Assembly (NCBI GenBank): GCA_030038695.1
Contig: JASHSN010000473.1
Coordinates: 1-7,310 of the forward strand
Reading direction: 5' to 3'
DNA from: Nitrososphaeraceae archaeon
Lineage (GTDB): Archaea; Thermoproteota; Nitrososphaeria; Nitrososphaerales; Nitrososphaeraceae
DNA length: 7,310 nt
Below, piece after piece: positions 4,926-7,310 of this stretch; position 1 is the first letter of the stretch; every line of letters starts with the position of its first letter. The position numbers were made by a program, and so were the translations under genes. Under the pieces are notes generated by a model. That model was not told the origin of the DNA. It did no database searches and worked only from the letters and a program-made list of their open reading frames with translations.

Positions 4926-6509
4926 TTAAAAGGATATCTCTGGTTCGTACAAACCAAACACTTCTTTAAAGGTACTGCTTATTTCACCCAACGTAACGTT
5001 GCTTTTAACCGCATTAATGATGTGGGGCATCAAATTTTCGTCAGGGTCGTCAGCAGCCTTTTGGAGTCTGCTTATGGCTGCATTAAATTTTATAATATCA
5101 CGATTTTTCTTGAAATCTTTGAGTCTCGCAACTTGCCTTATTTCAATTTTACTATCTAATACACTTATTTTTGGTTCGACGTCTTTCCTATCTTGGAACT
5201 TGTTGACACCCACTATAATGCGCTCGGTGGAGTCTATTTCCTGCTTCAACCTGTACGCGTTTTGCCTAATCTCATCTTGAAAAAATCCCTTTTCTACAGC
5301 TGCCAATGCGCCACCCATCCGATCAATTTTTTTCAAATATTTTTCGACCTCTTCCTCCATGCTTTGGGTGAGGCTTTCGATGTAGTAAGAGCCTCCCATT
5401 GGATCCACTGTTTTGGTAACTCCGGTTTCGTTGGCGATAATCTGTTGTGTCCTGAGTGCCACTTTCACAGAATCTTCCGTTGGCAGGCCAAGAGCTTCGT
5501 CGCGAGAGTTTGTATGCAATGATTGACATCCACCCAGCACCGCCGCCAAAGCTTGTGTCGTGACCCTAGCGATATTATTATCAACCTGTTGAGCGGTTAA
5601 TGATTCACCGCTCGTTTGGACATGAAACCGTAGATGGAGTGATTTCTCGTTCTTCGCGTGAAAGATGTCCTTCATAATCTTGGCATATATTTTCCTGGCT
5701 GCTCTAAATTTTGCTATCTCCTCGCAGAATTCCATTGTACAACAAAAGAAAAATGATAATCTCTGTGCAAAGTCATCAACTTTAATACCTCTATCTACAC
5801 ATGTTGAGATGTATTCTATTGCGTTAGCGAAAGTGAAGGCTAATTCTTGAATAGCTGTGCATCCAGCTTCTCTCATGTGATATCCAGATATGCTGACCGG
5901 ATACCATTGAGGAACGTGCATAGAACAATACTCTATAGTGTCACCTATGATCCTTAAGGACGGTTTCGGAGGATAGATATAGGTATTCCTAGCAATGTAC
6001 TCTTTCATAATATCATTTTGTGTAGTACCCCTTAAATTTCCTGGAGAAAAGCCTTGTAGATCAGCTACGCTAATATACAGAGATAGCAACGTCGAAGCCG
6101 TTGAATTAATTGTCATAGATGTGCTGACTTTCTCCATCGGGATACCATCAAAACACGTCACCATATCCTTCAGGGAGCTGATAGCCACTCCAGTTCTTCC
6201 TACCTCGCCTTCCGACTGAGGATCATCTGAATCACGACCTGTCTGCGTAGGAAGATCAAACGCTAAAGAAAGGCCTGTTTGACCGGCAGAAAGCAGGAAT
6301 TTAAATCTATTATTGGTCTCTTCTCCACTCCCAAAGCCACTGTATTGTCGCATTGTCCATAAACGTTCCCGATACATGTCAGCATAGATTCCCCTCAAGT
6401 ACGGAAATTTACCGGGCTCTTCGGGCAGAGTATCTTTCCGTAATGAATTTTCGTCATAGACTCTTCTTACTGGTATGCCAGAATCTGTTTTAATCTGTTT
6501 GTCTGTCAA
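4926..6509 (-). CDS. mcmA: Methylmalonyl-CoA mutase, large (substrate-binding) subunit
   Basis: It rearranges (R)-methylmalonyl-CoA and succinyl-CoA with adenosylcobalamin. The 527 residues form the TIM-barrel catalytic part only; no DxHxxG cobalamin-binding domain follows, so a separate small subunit is needed. Residues Y56 (RQYSGFG), Q164 (TTQND), R174 (ARNTY) and H211 (SGYH) align with Y89, Q197, R207 and H244 of the Propionibacterium enzyme at identical spacing. Tyr and Arg at the first and third of these positions indicate methylmalonyl-CoA rather than isobutyryl-CoA, where Phe and Gln are typical. Other family marks are GQTGLSLAFDLPTQ (76-89), GGCQSLHTNSRDEAL (326-340) and ERIIVGVNKF (429-438). 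The start is TTG 6509: AGGTGA lies 6 bases upstream and overlaps the meaB stop, a TGA closes the frame before it, and the next ATG is residue 45. The 6-base gap to meaB shows an operon. The likely role is the carbon-fixation cycle together with mce. Confidence 0.96.
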   Translation of the reverse strand: MTDKQIKTDSGIPVRRVYDENSLRKDTLPEEPGKFPYLRGIYADMYRERLWTMRQYSGFGSGEETNNRFKFLLSAGQTGLSLAFDLPTQTGRDSDDPQSEGEVGRTGVAISSLKDMVTCFDGIPMEKVSTSMTINSTASTLLSLYISVADLQGFSPGNLRGTTQNDIMKEYIARNTYIYPPKPSLRIIGDTIEYCSMHVPQWYPVSISGYHMREAGCTAIQELAFTFANAIEYISTCVDRGIKVDDFAQRLSFFFCCTMEFCEEIAKFRAARKIYAKIMKDIFHAKNEKSLHLRFHVQTSGESLTAQQVDNNIARVTTQALAAVLGGCQSLHTNSRDEALGLPTEDSVKVALRTQQIIANETGVTKTVDPMGGSYYIESLTQSMEEEVEKYLKKIDRMGGALAAVEKGFFQDEIRQNAYRLKQEIDSTERIIVGVNKFQDRKDVEPKISVLDSKIEIRQVARLKDFKKNRDIIKFNAAISRLQKAADDPDENLMPHIINAVKSNVTLGEISSTFKEVFGLYEPEISF

Positions 6510-6515
6510 GTTCGC

Positions 6516-6521
6516 TCACCT
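6516..6521 (-). promoter_or_regulatory. Shine-Dalgarno site that fixes the TTG start of mcmA
   Basis: The minus strand reads AAGGTGAGCGAAC and then TTG. AGGTGA matches the archaeal anti-Shine-Dalgarno (CACCUCC side) and leaves 6 bases to the TTG. The same bases include the meaB stop codon TGA, so termination on meaB and initiation on mcmA are closely linked. Confidence 0.65.
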
Positions 6522-7310
6522 TAATACTACCGACGCCAACTGTTCAGCGGCCAGATAAGGATCGAGTTCTTTTTTTACTATTTTCTCAATAAACTCACAA
6601 TATCTGGTGTCTTTCATAAACATAGCAGAAACTTTTTCTTCAACCATGTTTAAAACCATATCTCTCAACTCGAATTCTAGCATTCTCTTTTCCAGATCTC
6701 TATTATCTGCCTTAATATGTAATAATCTATCGATATTAACAGCAACGTCTTTGAGTCCATCGCCGTTTTTAGCTGATGTTTTTATCACGAAAGGCTTCCT
6801 AGGCGTGTCACCTATCAGATCTCTGATAGAATTGTATAGACGAGTGGAACCGTCAAGTTCTCCCTTGTTAATAATATAGAGGTCTCCAATTTCAGTCAGA
6901 CCAGCTTTTATCGCTTGTATACTGTCACCGGTTTGTGGACTAAACACAACCGCAGTTAAGTTGACGACGTTTGAAATTTGTACTTCCACTTGTCCTGCCC
7001 CTACACTTTCAACAATTATCAAACTATAGCCGGCTGCATCAAGGATGCGTATTACATTTCTAACTGATCTAGAGAGTCCTCCTGATGCTCCCCTAGAAGC
7101 CAAGCTCCTCATAAAGACGTTCTGATCATCCATAGTAGTATGCATCCTTACGCGATCTCCGAGGATGGCCCCACCGGTAATGGGACTTGTTGGATCAACA
7201 GCTAGAATGGCTATTTTATATCCCAGATTCTTAAAAAGTGGAACCAATTTTTCTATGAGAGAACTCTTCCCAACACCAGCAGCTCCTGTGAATCCCACGG
7301 TCTTTGCGTT
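6516..7310 (-). CDS. meaB: MeaB/ArgK-family GTPase, methylmalonyl-CoA mutase chaperone, 5' end cut by the right edge
   Basis: MeaB gates loading of adenosylcobalamin into methylmalonyl-CoA mutase and protects it from inactivation. The frame is open to the window edge, giving 264 residues; family members have about 50-60 more before the P-loop, so the true start is outside. Visible motifs, numbered from the edge, are the P-loop GAAGVGKS (9-16), DPTSP and GGAILGDRVRM (39-56), SRGASGGL (72-79), and ESVGAGQVE (101-109) in place of the common ETVGxGQ. The switch III region GDSIQAIK (128-135) keeps D129 and K135 but has Ser where Glu is usual. The guanine-recognition motif is NKGE (148-151) instead of NKxD, and the G5 motif is TSAK (178-181). 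C-terminal helices at about 210-264 fit the dimer arm. It is the first visible gene of the meaB-mcmA pair. Confidence 0.94.
   Translation of the reverse strand, partial: NAKTVGFTGAAGVGKSSLIEKLVPLFKNLGYKIAILAVDPTSPITGGAILGDRVRMHTTMDDQNVFMRSLASRGASGGLSRSVRNVIRILDAAGYSLIIVESVGAGQVEVQISNVVNLTAVVFSPQTGDSIQAIKAGLTEIGDLYIINKGELDGSTRLYNSIRDLIGDTPRKPFVIKTSAKNGDGLKDVAVNIDRLLHIKADNRDLEKRMLEFELRDMVLNMVEEKVSAMFMKDTRYCEFIEKIVKKELDPYLAAEQLASVVLR

Noticed and set aside
4851..4928. mcmA stop and ahcY start are in the same reading frame with no stop between, hinting at a read-through fusion
   Set aside because: The mcmA TAA is intact, both proteins are complete single-domain families, and a good TATA-like box lies in the gap.
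4896..5522. Plus-strand open frames over mcmA (for example 4896-5159, 4999-5280, 5193-5522)
   Set aside because: They lie antisense to a highly conserved mutase, show no recognisable domain or promoter, and are explained by the codon pattern of the real gene.
7296..7298. GTG at 7298 as the start of MeaB
   Set aside because: It would start three residues before the P-loop, whereas the family has about 50-60 residues there. The frame continues open to the edge, so the gene is simply cut.
1..7310. tRNA genes, CRISPR arrays, insertion sequences or attachment sites
   Set aside because: None seen: no cloverleaf, no evenly spaced repeat-spacer units, no transposase motif and no terminal inverted repeats.

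Overview
The window looks archaeal, most probably from an ammonia-oxidising thaumarchaeon (Nitrososphaeria). This is an inference, not a computed placement. It rests on four things: an archaeal-type NMN adenylyltransferase (NadM), a short S-adenosylhomocysteine hydrolase without the eukaryotic C-terminal tail, a methionyl-tRNA synthetase with archaeal-style zinc knuckles, and methylmalonyl-CoA epimerase, mutase and MeaB together. In thaumarchaea that last set serves the 3-hydroxypropionate/4-hydroxybutyrate CO2-fixation cycle. TATA-like boxes lie about 27-37 bases before several start codons, which also fits archaea.

Left part (1-1341). A membrane protein gene cut by the left edge (minus strand) diverges from a PadR-family regulator (plus strand). 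The 182-base spacer between them carries three copies of a CACCC...TGCAACAA repeat and a 12-base tandem repeat that runs into the PadR start codon. Methylmalonyl-CoA epimerase (mce) follows PadR on the plus strand. A hairpin plus T-run then faces the convergent gene nadM.

Middle (1342-4850, minus strand). In transcription order this holds ahcY (S-adenosylhomocysteine hydrolase), metG (methionyl-tRNA synthetase) and nadM. metG and nadM overlap by 8 bases and are likely one transcript. ahcY and metG each have their own TATA-like box.

Right part (4926-7310, minus strand). meaB, the GTPase chaperone of methylmalonyl-CoA mutase, is cut by the right edge. It is followed after 6 bases by the mutase large subunit, which has a good Shine-Dalgarno sequence. 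The cobalamin-binding small subunit is not in the window and may lie just beyond the right edge.

Together, mce, mcmA and meaB interconvert (S)- and (R)-methylmalonyl-CoA and succinyl-CoA with adenosylcobalamin. The three genes between them serve methionine/SAM recycling, methionine charging and NAD synthesis. Nothing here is a clear mobile element, RNA gene or CRISPR array. The least ordinary features are the repeat-rich PadR control region, a MeaB guanine-recognition motif reading NKGE instead of NKxD, three successive TTG starts, and unusual residues in the methionine pocket of MetG.
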